NCBI GenBank assembly: GCA_026692705.1 | Contig: JAPLOE010000227.1 | Location: 1-39,166, forward strand | Length of the DNA: 39,166 bases | Direction of reading: 5' to 3' | From: Planctomycetota bacterium | GTDB taxonomy: Bacteria > Planctomycetota > UBA1135 > GCA-002686595 | Shown: in pieces, positions 17,289-25,247 of the stretch | Numbering within the stretch: the stretch's first letter is position 1 | Layout: every line of letters starts with the position of its first letter | Made by a program: the position numbers and the translations under genes | Notes under the pieces: generated by a model | Seen by the model: the letters and a program-made list of their open reading frames with translations, nothing else | Told to the model about the DNA's origin: nothing | Databases searched by the model: none

Positions 17289-17449
17289 TCATTTCTTCGC
17301 GCTCCTTGGGGCCGCGGACGCGTCCTTCACGCGCGCTTCATGGTCGTGGAGGGCTCACGACCGGCCGGGTCAAGACGCGCCGGACCCACGTCCGATAGCT
17401 TTCGACGCAGCGTTCAACTCTCGCGGCGGAGCTTTCCGATACGTCGGGC

Positions 17450-17965
17450 ATGAAGCCGTTCCGGATCGCCGCGCACCTGCTCCTGTCGTTCGTTCCGCTC
17501 TCGCTCGCCGCCTGCGTCTCGCCGCAAGAGGCCGGCTGGAATGCCTACCGCCACGAGCGCTTCGACGAGGCCGCCGGCGAGTGGGATGAGCTCGCTTTCG
17601 CTGGCGACGCCGACGCGCAGTACATGCTCGGCCTCCTGAACGATGAGGGTCGCATCGAGGGCGCGAGCGCGGCGGCCGCCGTGCGTTGGTACCAGCTCGC
17701 CGCCGAGCAAGGCCACGCCGCTGCGCAGAACAACCTCGCGCTGTGCCACTTCGGAGGCCGTGGAACGCCGCGGGATCTCGAGCTGGCGCGCCAGTGGTTC
17801 GAGCTCGCCGCCGCGCAGGGTTTCGCCAAGGCCGAGAACAACCTCGCCGTGCTGTGCCTGCTGCTCGAACCCAGTGAATCCGAGCGCGCGCAGGCGTTGC
17901 TCGCCTCCGCCGCCGCCAAGGGCGAACCGAAGGCCGAAGCGCTGCTCGCCACGCTCGGCCGCTGA
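17450..17965 (+). CDS. Sel1-repeat lipoprotein
   Basis: 171 residues from ATG 17450. The leader ends in a lipobox (SLAAC), so the protein is probably lipid-anchored outside the inner membrane. It then carries three to four Sel1-like repeats: DADAQYMLGLLNDEGR, AVRWYQLAAEQGHAAAQNNL, LARQWFELAAAQGFAKAENNL, and a shorter last copy (ALLASAAAKGEPKAEALLATL). Each has the A-x-x-W-x-x-x-A-A-x-x-G pattern that forms paired helices for protein binding. Such proteins usually act as adaptors in envelope processes; no partner is visible except the downstream PgeF-type gene, 47 bases away, which seems to have its own promoter box. The role is inferred from fold only. Confidence 0.9.
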   Translation: MKPFRIAAHLLLSFVPLSLAACVSPQEAGWNAYRHERFDEAAGEWDELAFAGDADAQYMLGLLNDEGRIEGASAAAAVRWYQLAAEQGHAAAQNNLALCHFGGRGTPRDLELARQWFELAAAQGFAKAENNLAVLCLLLEPSESERAQALLASAAAKGEPKAEALLATLGR

Positions 17966-18000
17966 GGCCGCACGTCCTCGAAGCGCCGCGTGCGCTCCGC

Positions 18001-18006
18001 TACCCT
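18001..18006 (+). promoter_or_regulatory. TACCCT -10-like box before the PgeF gene
   Basis: TACCCT ends 6 bases before ATG 18013, leaving no room for a Shine-Dalgarno sequence. This spacing would place transcription start at or next to the A of the start codon, making a leaderless mRNA. No -35 match is visible. Confidence 0.42.
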
Positions 18007-18012
18007 GCGCGG

Positions 18013-18756
18013 ATGCTGCAGCGTGTCGTCCATCCGAGCGGGCTCGTCGCGTACCGGTCCCCGGCCCTGACCCGGCTGGGTGTCGTGCACGCGTTCTCGA
18101 CGCGCATCGGGCCCGGCGGCGTCGAGCTCGACCTGCGCGAACCGACAGCGGAGACGCTCGTGGCGCTGCGCGAATGCGCGGGCACGCTCGAGACGCTTCC
18201 GCTGTGCACGATGAAGCAGGTCCACGGCGCCGTGGTGCACGAGCTTGCGAGTCACGTGCCCGCCGGGATCGAGGGCGACGCCTGGGTGAGCTCGCGCAGC
18301 GACCGTCTCGCGCTCGTCTACACCGCCGATTGCGTGCCGGTGCTCGTCGCGAGCGCCGACGGCAAGCGCGTCTCCGCAATCCACGCCGGCTGGCGCGGCC
18401 TCGTCGCGGAAGTGATTCCCGCGGCACTGCGCGCACTCGGCGCCGCGCCCGCCATCGCCGCGATCGGCCCATGCCTTTCGCGCTCGAGCTGCGAGATGGG
18501 CCCGGAAGTCGCCGAGCAGTTCCGCGCCGTCGGACTCGAGGCCTGCATCCACGAACGGCCTGGCGCGCGACCCTACGTGGACCTGCGCGAGGCCGCTCGA
18601 ATCCAGCTCGAACGTGCCGGCTGCACGACGATCGACATCTCCGACCGTTGCACGTACGAGCACGCCGACGAGCTGCCTTCGCACCGCCGCGAGGTCACGC
18701 ACGGTGGCCAGCCGCGCTCTGGCCGCATCGGCGCGCTCATCGCCGCGCGCGCCTGA
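18013..18756 (+). CDS. pgeF: PgeF/YfiH-type purine nucleosidase-like, peptidoglycan editing factor
   Basis: 247 residues from ATG 18013. The multicopper-oxidase-like laccase domain family (PF02578) is shown by VVHAFSTRIGPGG, LCTMKQVHGAVVH, EGDAWVS, YTADCVPVLVAS, VSAIHAGWRGLVAEV, AAIGPCLSRSSCEMG, and a C-terminal DRCTYEHADELPSHRRE. The zinc-binding His of KQVHG, Cys of ADCVP and His of HAGWRG are all present. Family members in E. coli (YfiH) prevent misincorporation of L-Ser-containing muropeptide precursors, and homologues show purine nucleoside phosphorylase/adenosine deaminase activity; which applies here is open. Stop-to-stop distance to the convergent HNH gene is only three bases, so transcription termination must occur inside one of the two genes. 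Confidence 0.93.
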   Translation: MLQRVVHPSGLVAYRSPALTRLGVVHAFSTRIGPGGVELDLREPTAETLVALRECAGTLETLPLCTMKQVHGAVVHELASHVPAGIEGDAWVSSRSDRLALVYTADCVPVLVASADGKRVSAIHAGWRGLVAEVIPAALRALGAAPAIAAIGPCLSRSSCEMGPEVAEQFRAVGLEACIHERPGARPYVDLREAARIQLERAGCTTIDISDRCTYEHADELPSHRREVTHGGQPRSGRIGALIAARA

Positions 18757-18759
18757 AGC

Positions 18760-19362
18760 TCACGGCTCGAGTTGGACGTTCCAGTAGGCGTCGCTGACGA
18801 AGCGCGTCCAGCTCTGCCGCACGCGTCCGACAGGCACGTCGAGGATCGGCGACCACTTCGGAATGATCGGGCGCTTGAGCAGCTTCATGCCGGCCTCTTC
18901 CGGCGTGCGGTCACGCTTCTTGCGGTTGCAGTCGGTGCAGGCGAGCACGCAGTTCTCCCACGTGCTGCGCCCGCCGCGCGAGCGCGGGAAGACGTGATCG
19001 ATCGACAGCTCCGGCGTGCCGGGCCGCCGGCCGCAGTACTGGCAGCGGTTCTCGTCGCGCCGGAACAGGTTGCGACGGCTGAACACCGCGGCGGGGTTCG
19101 GCTTGCCGTTGAAGTGCGTGAGCAGCACGATCTCGGGCACCTTGATGCGCAGGCGCACGGTGCGGATGTGCGGCTCGTCGGGAGCGACCGTCAGCGTGGC
19201 CCACGAGTCGAACTCGTGCACCTCGTAGCTCTCGGGCACGACGGCCTTCGCGGCGCCATTGAAGAGCAGACGGAGCGCGTGGCGCACCGTCACGGTGTGG
19301 ATCGCCGCCCACGACGAATTCAGCACGAGCGCGGGCTGCGAGAGGACACTTGGGCTCGACAT
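18760..19362 (-). CDS. HNH endonuclease domain protein
   Basis: 200 residues from ATG 19362. The N-terminal part (PALVLNSSWAAIHTVTVRHA, then LLFNGAAKAVVPESYEVHEF) is the standard lead-in of a widespread family of single-domain bacterial HNH proteins. The nuclease domain follows: FRRDENRCQYCGRRPG with a first CxxC, LSIDHVFPRSRGGRSTWEN with the catalytic D-H pair, and CTDCNRKKRDRTPEEAGMKL with the second CxxC. The zinc-bound beta-beta-alpha fold is therefore complete. Its cellular target is unknown and the family is often found alone in chromosomes without mobile context, as here. A recognisable promoter (TTGCAT, 16 bases, TACCTT) lies directly upstream, 9 bases from the start. Confidence 0.95.
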   Translation of the reverse strand: MSSPSVLSQPALVLNSSWAAIHTVTVRHALRLLFNGAAKAVVPESYEVHEFDSWATLTVAPDEPHIRTVRLRIKVPEIVLLTHFNGKPNPAAVFSRRNLFRRDENRCQYCGRRPGTPELSIDHVFPRSRGGRSTWENCVLACTDCNRKKRDRTPEEAGMKLLKRPIIPKWSPILDVPVGRVRQSWTRFVSDAYWNVQLEP

Positions 19363-19371
19363 GGCGCTTTG

Positions 19372-19399
19372 AAGGTAGACCGTTGCTCGGAGGATGCAA
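19372..19399 (-). promoter_or_regulatory. Promoter of the HNH gene (-35 TTGCAT, -10 TACCTT)
   Basis: On the minus strand TTGCAT (19399-19394) and TACCTT (19377-19372) are separated by 16 bases. The -10 box ends 9 bases before ATG 19362. It is the only TANNNT box in this window for which I also see a reasonable -35. Confidence 0.5.
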
Positions 19400-19490
19400 G
19401 TTCCCAGCCGGGCTCGTCCGCCGGCCCGAAGGCCCCGATTCCAGCGCAGGCCTGTCCGGCGGCCCCCAAATCGCGAAGAATCTTCGGTGA

Positions 19491-20192
19491 ATGGAGCCCC
19501 AAGTCCGTCGCACCGCCCTCGTCACCGGCGCCAACCGCGGCATCGGCCTCGCCACGGCCCGGGCGCTCGCGCGCGCGGGGCTCGCGGTCGTGGTCAGCGC
19601 GCGCCGCGAGAGCGACGCCGCCGAGGCCGCCGCCAGCTTGCGCGCCGAAGGGCTCGACGCGCGACCCGAGGCGCTCGACGTCTCCGACGAACGCTCCGTA
19701 CGCAACTGTGCCGGACGCCTCGCGAGCGCGGGAATCCCCATCGACGTGCTCGTCAACAACGGCGCCGTGCTCCACGAAGGCGACTTGCTCGGCCTCGAGA
19801 GCCGCCTGTGGCGCGCGAGCTTCGACATCAACGCGCTCGGGCCGATCTGGACCGCGCGCGCCTTCGTGCCGGCCATGCTCACGCGCGGCTACGGCCGCAT
19901 CGTCAACGTTTCCTCGGGCTGGGGAGCGTTTTCCGAAGGCCTCGACGGGCCCGCGAGCTACTCCGTGACGAAAGCTGCGCTCAACGCCGCGACCGTCGTG
20001 CTCGCGCGCTCGCTCACCGGCGACGTCAAGGCCAACGCCTGCTGCCCCGGCTGGGTGCGCACGCGCATGGGCGGCGCCGAGGCCGACCTCTCGCCCGACG
20101 AGGCCGCACCCGACATCGTCTGGCTCTGCACGCTTCCCTCCGACGGCCCCAGCGGCGGCCTCTTCCGCCACCGCCAGCGAATCGATTGGTGA
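19491..20192 (+). CDS. SDR family NAD(P)-dependent oxidoreductase
   Basis: 233 residues from ATG 19491. A classical short-chain dehydrogenase: nucleotide-binding TGANRGIG at residues 12-19, VVSARRESD at the end of strand 2 (arginines favour NADP), LVNNGAV, a catalytic serine in IVNVSSGWGAF, and YSVTK holding the Tyr and Lys. CCPGWVRTRMGG follows as in other members. It resembles carbonyl-reductase-like SDRs. The substrate is unknown. Its TGA overlaps the ATG of the AlkA-type gene (TGATG), so the two are probably one transcript with re-initiation, though an oxidoreductase and a base-excision glycosylase share no obvious pathway. Upstream, GAATCT lies 7 bases before the start and may be a weak -10 element. 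Confidence 0.95.
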   Translation: MEPQVRRTALVTGANRGIGLATARALARAGLAVVVSARRESDAAEAAASLRAEGLDARPEALDVSDERSVRNCAGRLASAGIPIDVLVNNGAVLHEGDLLGLESRLWRASFDINALGPIWTARAFVPAMLTRGYGRIVNVSSGWGAFSEGLDGPASYSVTKAALNAATVVLARSLTGDVKANACCPGWVRTRMGGAEADLSPDEAAPDIVWLCTLPSDGPSGGLFRHRQRIDW

Positions 20193-20827
20193 TGCAACCT
20201 TCTCCCGCCGACCTCCGCGCCCTCGCGCGCCGCGACCCCGCGCTCGGCCGCGCCATGAAGCGCCTCGAGCCTTATCCCGGCTTCCCGACGAGCGACCACC
20301 GCCGCCTCACGCCCTACGAGGCCATCGCGCGCGCCATCGTCTTCCAGCAGCTCGCCGGCGCTGCCGCGACCACGATCCACGGCCGCGTCTGCAAGCTGAC
20401 TCCCGGCCCGCGCTTTCCTGCGGCCGCCGAGCTCCTCGCGCTGCCCGACGAGACCCTGCGCTCCGCCGGCCTCTCGAGGGCCAAGCTCGCCGCTCTGCGC
20501 GATCTCGCCACGCACGTGCAGAACGGCTCGCTCGACTTCCGCCGCCTCGTGCGCGCGCCCGACGAGACCGTCGTCGAAGCACTCACCGCCGTGCGCGGCA
20601 TCGGCCCGTGGACCGCACGCATGTTCCTGCTCTTCCGCCTCGGCCGCCTCGACGTCTTCGCCCCCGACGACCTCGGCCTGCGCGAAGGCGCCCGCCTGCT
20701 CGACGGCCTCGCCGATCGCCCGACTCCGAAGGAACTCGAAGCGCGCGCCGAATCCTGGCGCCCGCTGCGCAGCGTCGCGAGCTGGTACCTCTGGCGCCTC
20801 GTCGACTCCGCCAAGAAGGCGGACTGA
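20192..20827 (+). CDS. DNA-3-methyladenine glycosylase II (AlkA-type, HhH-GPD)
   Basis: 211 residues from ATG 20192; GTG at 20189 is also in frame. The HhH-GPD fold is shown by PYEAIARAIVFQQLAGAAAT (about residues 41-60), the helix-hairpin-helix VRGIGPWTARMFLLF (134-148) and DVFAPDDLGLREG, where D160 aligns with the catalytic Asp of AlkA. It removes alkylated purines from DNA to start base-excision repair. It lacks the extra N-terminal domain of E. coli AlkA, as do many bacterial short forms. Two stretches of this gene recur 8 kb downstream: about 20239-20310 at 27997-28070, and 20772-20818 at 29149-29195 (47 bases, identical). Those copies mark a broken paralogue. Translationally coupled to the SDR gene. 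Confidence 0.94.
   Translation: MQPSPADLRALARRDPALGRAMKRLEPYPGFPTSDHRRLTPYEAIARAIVFQQLAGAAATTIHGRVCKLTPGPRFPAAAELLALPDETLRSAGLSRAKLAALRDLATHVQNGSLDFRRLVRAPDETVVEALTAVRGIGPWTARMFLLFRLGRLDVFAPDDLGLREGARLLDGLADRPTPKELEARAESWRPLRSVASWYLWRLVDSAKKAD
20772..20818 (+). repeat. 47-bp direct repeat, copy 1 (3' end of alkA)
   Basis: These 47 bases are identical to 29149-29195, in the same orientation. They encode VASWYLWRLVDSAKK near the C-terminus of the intact glycosylase. The second copy lies in the broken paralogue upstream of the second HEAT gene. Confidence 0.95.
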
Positions 20828-20938
20828 TCCAAGACGGAGCATTCCGGCGGGATTTCCGTACTCTCGTGCCGCTCCACCGCTCGCGGTCCGTCCTGAACGA
20901 GCCGCTGTCGGACTCGTTCTCCCCCTTCTCGCGGATCC

Positions 20939-22360
20939 ATGAAGCACAAGCTGGTCGCGCTCTTTGCCTGTGTCACGCTCGCTTTCCCCCTGACGGCACA
21001 ACAGTCGGCGCCGGTGGTGACCGAGGAGCTGCGCCGCGCGGTCGCGGAGCTGCGCAACGTGCCGGAGGACCTGCCGGAGGAGGAGATCGAGGAGCGCACC
21101 ACTCGCATCGATGCCGCGTGGGACACCCTGATCGCGGCGAAGGACGCTGGCGTGGTGGCGCTGCTCGAGGAGGCGGCGAAACTCGACGCGGCCAAGGAGC
21201 AGGATGACCGCTTCAAGCTCGGCGCCGCGGCGGTGATCTGGCAGATCGGGCACTTCGATCGTGTGGCGGAGGTCGCGCGACTCTGGCACAGCGCCCAGCT
21301 CCTGAATCCCTACGCCTACGTGTTCTACACGGCGCTTGAGGCGGCCTCCGACGGCGACGAGCGCGCGCTGCCGCTGCTCACCGAGCTGCTGCGCGACCAG
21401 AAGGGTGATGTCTTCCTCGAGATGCACTCGATGGACGTGACGTGGCCGGAGACCCACCGTTTCCTCTGGGGCCCGATGGGGCGCAAGGCCGTGCCGGCGC
21501 TCGAGAAGGTCCTCGAGACCGAGAAGGATCCGGTGGCGCTCTCGTCCGCCATCACGCTGCTCGCGAGCTGCTTCGACACCGCCGCCCTGCCGCGCATCCG
21601 CGCCATCGCCCGCGATCGTGAGCACGGTGCGCGCATCGCGGCACTCGGAGCGCTCGGCACGTTCGGGCATCCCGACGATTTCGAGCTGCTCGTCGGCGCT
21701 CTCCCCGGGCTGGAAGCGCAGGACTGCGCCAAAGTCCTGCTGTTCCTCGCCTATTACGAAGACGTGCGCGCCGTGCCGCACATCGTGCCTCTGACGAAGC
21801 ACGCGGACCTCGATGTGCGTCGCAACGCCATCGGCGCCCTGAGCCGGCTCGTGACCGTCGACGGGCTCGAGGCCTTCGCGGAGGCGCTCAAGTCCGAGAA
21901 GGACGCCGAGACGCGGCGCGCGTTCCAGTCGGGGCCGTCGATCCTCAGGCAGGTGAGCGTGAAGTGGAAGGACTACGTCCAGCTGGATCGCGACGCGCGC
22001 CAGAAGACGCTCGACTCCGCTCGCGCCAAGGACGCGCTGAGCTGGAAGCCCACGCCCGAAGGCAAGGCGCTCTCTCGCGACGAGCTCGAAGGCGCGATCC
22101 GCCACTGGATCGAGGCCGGCCGACTCAACGACGACGAGAGCAAGTTCGAAGCCTCCCACGTGCTGTCGCAAGTCACGCCGGCGGATCTGCCCTTGCTGCT
22201 CGACGCGCGCGGCCGCCTCTACCGCCGCCTGTCCGACGAGTGCCTCTACGAAGTCTTCGAGATCGACGAGACGCTCGTGAGGGTCATGCGCGCGACGTAC
22301 CGCCGCGAGCCCGGCCTGTGCGATCAGGCGCAGCCACTCGAGTCGAAGCAAGGAAAGTAG
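20939..22360 (+). CDS. Secreted HEAT-repeat-like protein, copy 1
   Basis: 473 residues from ATG 20939, with a signal peptide (MKHKLVALFACVTLAFPLTA, cleavage before QQS). The mature protein is helical with HEAT-like repeats: VVALLEEAAKLDAAKEQDD, ALEKVLETEKDPVALSSAIT, FDTAALPRIRAIARDREHGA, LGALGTFGHPDDFELLVGAL, and VPLTKHADLDVRRNAIGAL. It has no catalytic motif. It is paralogous along its whole length to the protein at 29320-30744; both end in LFRRLSDECLYEV-like and a short D-x-x-x-PL tail, and 41 bases (21509-21549 and 29902-29942) are identical. Likely a periplasmic or surface scaffold; the partner is unknown. A TACTCT box near 20870 may start its transcript, giving a 65-base leader. Confidence 0.9.
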   Translation: MKHKLVALFACVTLAFPLTAQQSAPVVTEELRRAVAELRNVPEDLPEEEIEERTTRIDAAWDTLIAAKDAGVVALLEEAAKLDAAKEQDDRFKLGAAAVIWQIGHFDRVAEVARLWHSAQLLNPYAYVFYTALEAASDGDERALPLLTELLRDQKGDVFLEMHSMDVTWPETHRFLWGPMGRKAVPALEKVLETEKDPVALSSAITLLASCFDTAALPRIRAIARDREHGARIAALGALGTFGHPDDFELLVGALPGLEAQDCAKVLLFLAYYEDVRAVPHIVPLTKHADLDVRRNAIGALSRLVTVDGLEAFAEALKSEKDAETRRAFQSGPSILRQVSVKWKDYVQLDRDARQKTLDSARAKDALSWKPTPEGKALSRDELEGAIRHWIEAGRLNDDESKFEASHVLSQVTPADLPLLLDARGRLYRRLSDECLYEVFEIDETLVRVMRATYRREPGLCDQAQPLESKQGK

Positions 22361-22403
22361 GACGTAGGCTGCGCCAGGATCCCGGTCGCTCGGGCCCCGC
22401 GGT

Positions 22404-23909
22404 TCACTTGCCGTTGCCGGAGCCTTTCGTGCAGGGCGAGACGAACTTGACGATGGGCTCGGTGGAGTAGCCGACAGGGATGAGCACGTCCTGATCGCAG
22501 GCGTGCAGCTCGAGGAGCGAACCGGGCTGCACGAGAGCGTTCACCACGCCGAATCCCGTGGCCTCCGTGGCGAGCCGGACTCGCTCGTCATCGGGCATCC
22601 GCACGTCGAGCGAGTAGGTCACACGTCTGATCCCCGGTTGCCCCTGCGCATCGCCGAAGCTGAATTCCACGCGGGTCGCGTCGAACTCGTGCACGAAGTC
22701 CTGCGCCGGTGCCGAGAAGCTCGCCGGTGCGATCCACGTGGACTGTCCCGAGGCGGAGAGCACGACCATCCAGTGCTTGCCGACGCGAAGCGAGCCGCAC
22801 TCGAAGCGCCCGTCGCTGTCCGTGTGCACGATCCTGATGGGTGCGTCGGTGCCGCCGCTCGTGGCGATCAGGCCCAGATCCGAAAGCGCCCGCCGCAAGA
22901 TCGAGTGGCCGCTCAGGTAGCCCTCCCAGAAGTCACGCGCGCCCTCGAGCGACGCGGCGATCGAGAGGCTCTCGTCAGGCACCAGTGCCACGTCGGCGTT
23001 CGCGAGAGGCCGGCCCGCGGCGAGGAGCTGTCCCGAAACTGCAGCGCCGCGCTCGAGCTCGACATCGCCGAGCTCGACGTCGTCGCGCCCGTTGATCTCG
23101 AACTCGCGCCGAGTGGTCTGCGATCTGTCGGAACGGAACGTGAGGAGCGTCCTTCCCGTGCGCTGCATCGGCAGCTCGAACCGGCCCTGCTCATCAGGCT
23201 TCCAATCGAGGACCGGGGACGGGTAGCCCCAGGCCAATCCGCTCATGGAGCTCGTGAACACCCGCACTTCCGCTGGAGGGCACGGCGCCACGATTCGGCC
23301 GCGCACGAACCACGGACAATCGAACTTCACCTTGGCCGAGAGCCTGATGAGACTCGGCGATGCGAGGTCCGCTGCAGAGAGATTGGGCGCGACATCCGTG
23401 AAGGCCACGCAGCGTGGAGCCTGCGCGACGACGCGCAGCTTCGTGGGCTGTCGCCCGACACCGATGAGGAGCGGCGTCACGTCGGCGACGCGGTACGACT
23501 GCGGGCCCAGCGTCGCGAACACGGCGTCCGGCGCGCGCTCGTCGATCACGCGTGCGTCGGAGTCGGCGAGCACCTGGATGCGGACCTCCTTGGGGTCCAC
23601 CTCCGTCCCCGCAAGCGCACAGATGAGCTCGACCTTGGCGTGCGTCTTGCGCGGCCCCACCGTGTTCGGATCGCGCGGAAGCTCCACTCGCGCAGTTTCG
23701 GCGGTCGGCTCGTCGCTCTTCAGCTCCTCGGAGATCGAAGGCGGTCGCGGGAATTCCGCAGAGGGTCCGGCGGGCTCCTCGACCTGTTCGCGCTCCGCTG
23801 CCCCGCCGTCTTCCGGCCTCTCACTCCATCGCAGCCACAGCACGCTCAGACCGATCGCCGCGACCGCGACGAGACCCAACGCCGTCCAGCGAGCCCGGGA
23901 GTTGCTCAC
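22404..23909 (-). CDS. Membrane-anchored protein with carboxypeptidase-regulatory-like fold
   Basis: 501 residues from GTG 23909, preferred over an in-frame TTG at 23915 because the TAGGCT box ends right at that TTG. A single membrane helix (WTALGLVAVAAIGLSVLWLRW, about residues 8-28 with flanks) is followed by an acidic, proline-rich linker (about 30-75) and beta-rich external domains. One has the transthyretin-like pattern of carboxypeptidase regulatory domains: AAVSGQLLAAGRPLANADVA and later HTDSDGRFECGSLRVGKHWM. The C-terminus carries two cysteines (HACDQDV, SPCTKGSGNGK) that could pair. The layout, short cytoplasmic end then external module, matches the C-terminal half of the sigma-fusion protein at 3122-6058 but without the sigma domains. 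Function unknown. Confidence 0.82.
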   Translation of the reverse strand: MSNSRARWTALGLVAVAAIGLSVLWLRWSERPEDGGAAEREQVEEPAGPSAEFPRPPSISEELKSDEPTAETARVELPRDPNTVGPRKTHAKVELICALAGTEVDPKEVRIQVLADSDARVIDERAPDAVFATLGPQSYRVADVTPLLIGVGRQPTKLRVVAQAPRCVAFTDVAPNLSAADLASPSLIRLSAKVKFDCPWFVRGRIVAPCPPAEVRVFTSSMSGLAWGYPSPVLDWKPDEQGRFELPMQRTGRTLLTFRSDRSQTTRREFEINGRDDVELGDVELERGAAVSGQLLAAGRPLANADVALVPDESLSIAASLEGARDFWEGYLSGHSILRRALSDLGLIATSGGTDAPIRIVHTDSDGRFECGSLRVGKHWMVVLSASGQSTWIAPASFSAPAQDFVHEFDATRVEFSFGDAQGQPGIRRVTYSLDVRMPDDERVRLATEATGFGVVNALVQPGSLLELHACDQDVLIPVGYSTEPIVKFVSPCTKGSGNGK

Positions 23910-23915
23910 GCGCAA

Positions 23916-23921
23916 AGCCTA
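23916..23921 (-). promoter_or_regulatory. TAGGCT -10-like box before the membrane-anchored gene
   Basis: TAGGCT ends 6 bases before GTG 23909 on the minus strand, with no Shine-Dalgarno sequence. The divergent GT90 gene starts at 23973, so this short region must serve both. Confidence 0.4.
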
Positions 23922-23972
23922 ACGCCCCTCCGGAGGAGCCCCCGCGCTCCGCCGGTTTCTCGCGCGACACGG

Positions 23973-25049
23973 ATGGGCTTGGGCGCTCTTTTGGATGCGC
24001 TTCTCCTGATCTTGTCGCACTGCGGCGAGCTTCCTGTCGTGAGCTTGTCCAACGCGGTCAGGAAGGTGCGGCACGGACGATCGAGATTGGCGTATTTCGC
24101 CGGTCACGCGGCGCGGCTGTGCCTCCCGCGCTTCGTGCTCGCCGAGCGGAGGCGCGCGCTGTTCGACTCGCTTTCCGCCGACGAGCGGCGCAGCGTCGAG
24201 GCGCGCGCCCAGTACTACAACCGCTGCGATTCGTCGTTCGAGGTTGCGCCCCACTTCAAGCCGCTGCGCGCGTGGAGCATCCCGGGCCAGCACAACTACC
24301 ATCTGGACCTGCTCGACCAGCTGCGCTGGTTCCCCGATGAGGCGCGTGTGGCCTACCAGTTTGGGGACATTGGCTCAGTCCAGAACGCGCCGACCACGCC
24401 GACGATCGTCAAGGCACGACCGCTCGCCCTCGAGACGGGCGCCTGCGTGCTGCTGAAGCTCAATCACGTTCGGCATTTCCATTTCGTCCGGGACCGGCGC
24501 GCGTTCAGCGACAAGCGCGACTGCGTCGTCTGGCGCGGCCACGCCGGGCGCGATCACCGTGTGCGCTTTCTGGAGCGCTTCTTCGGGCACCCGCTGTGCG
24601 ATGTCGGTCAGGTGGGCCGTCGCGGCGCCCAACTGGGATTCTCGAAGCCGTTCCTGTCCGTCCGCGAGCAGCTCGAGAACAAGTTCGTGCTCTCGATCGA
24701 AGGCAACGATGTCGCCACGAACCTCAAGTGGATCCTGTCCTCGAACTCCCTGTGCTTCATGCGGAGGCCCCGCTTCGAGACCTGGTTCATGGAGGGAACG
24801 CTCCGCCCCGAAGTCCACTACGTCGGACTCGAGGATGACCACGCCGACCTCGAGGAGAAGGCCCTGTACTACGCCAAGCGGCCCGAGGCCGCCGAACGCA
24901 TCCTCGCCAACGCGCAGCGGTTCGTCGACCGCTTCCGGAATCCGGTCCTCGAGCGCTGCGCCAGCCTGCTCGTCCTCCAGCGCTACTTCGAGTGCTCCGG
25001 TCAGGCCACGCGGTCCGAATCGGCCCTGGCGCGCGGTTCCTTCACGTAG
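23973..25049 (+). CDS. Glycosyltransferase family 90 (LpsA / CAP10-like)
   Basis: 358 residues from ATG 23973; a GTG near 24039 is a possible later start because the first 20 residues are not conserved. The C-terminal half holds the GT90 signature: CVVWRGHAGRDHRVRFLERF, KPFLSVREQLENKFVLSIEG, NDVATNLKWILSSNSLCFM, RFETWFMEGTLRPEVHYV, and LEEKALYYAKRPEAAERIL. This matches LpsA-type lipopolysaccharide glucosyl/xylosyl transferases and the fungal capsule protein CAP10. It probably adds a sugar to a surface glycan or glycolipid in the cytoplasm. No other lipopolysaccharide genes adjoin it, so it is an orphan. Many of its residues are followed by a gene-free stretch of about 200 bases with a small CAGGCC/GGCCTG inverted repeat (25084-25107) that may end transcription. 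Confidence 0.92.
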   Translation: MGLGALLDALLLILSHCGELPVVSLSNAVRKVRHGRSRLAYFAGHAARLCLPRFVLAERRRALFDSLSADERRSVEARAQYYNRCDSSFEVAPHFKPLRAWSIPGQHNYHLDLLDQLRWFPDEARVAYQFGDIGSVQNAPTTPTIVKARPLALETGACVLLKLNHVRHFHFVRDRRAFSDKRDCVVWRGHAGRDHRVRFLERFFGHPLCDVGQVGRRGAQLGFSKPFLSVREQLENKFVLSIEGNDVATNLKWILSSNSLCFMRRPRFETWFMEGTLRPEVHYVGLEDDHADLEEKALYYAKRPEAAERILANAQRFVDRFRNPVLERCASLLVLQRYFECSGQATRSESALARGSFT

Positions 25050-25247
25050 CAGCAAGTCCCGATCGCGCTCTCGCGGGCGAAGTCAGGCCCCCCAGCTGCC
25101 TGGCCTGCTGTCGCGGCGCTGCGGGCCGGGTGAGCGGGTGAGCTCCCTCGGGACCGCGAATTCCGAAGTTTCCTGAAGGGCGCGTTACGTGCCGGCGGGA
25201 GTGCCGCTTTCTTGCGACCCGCCCTCGGCCCTTTCGGACGCCCCACG

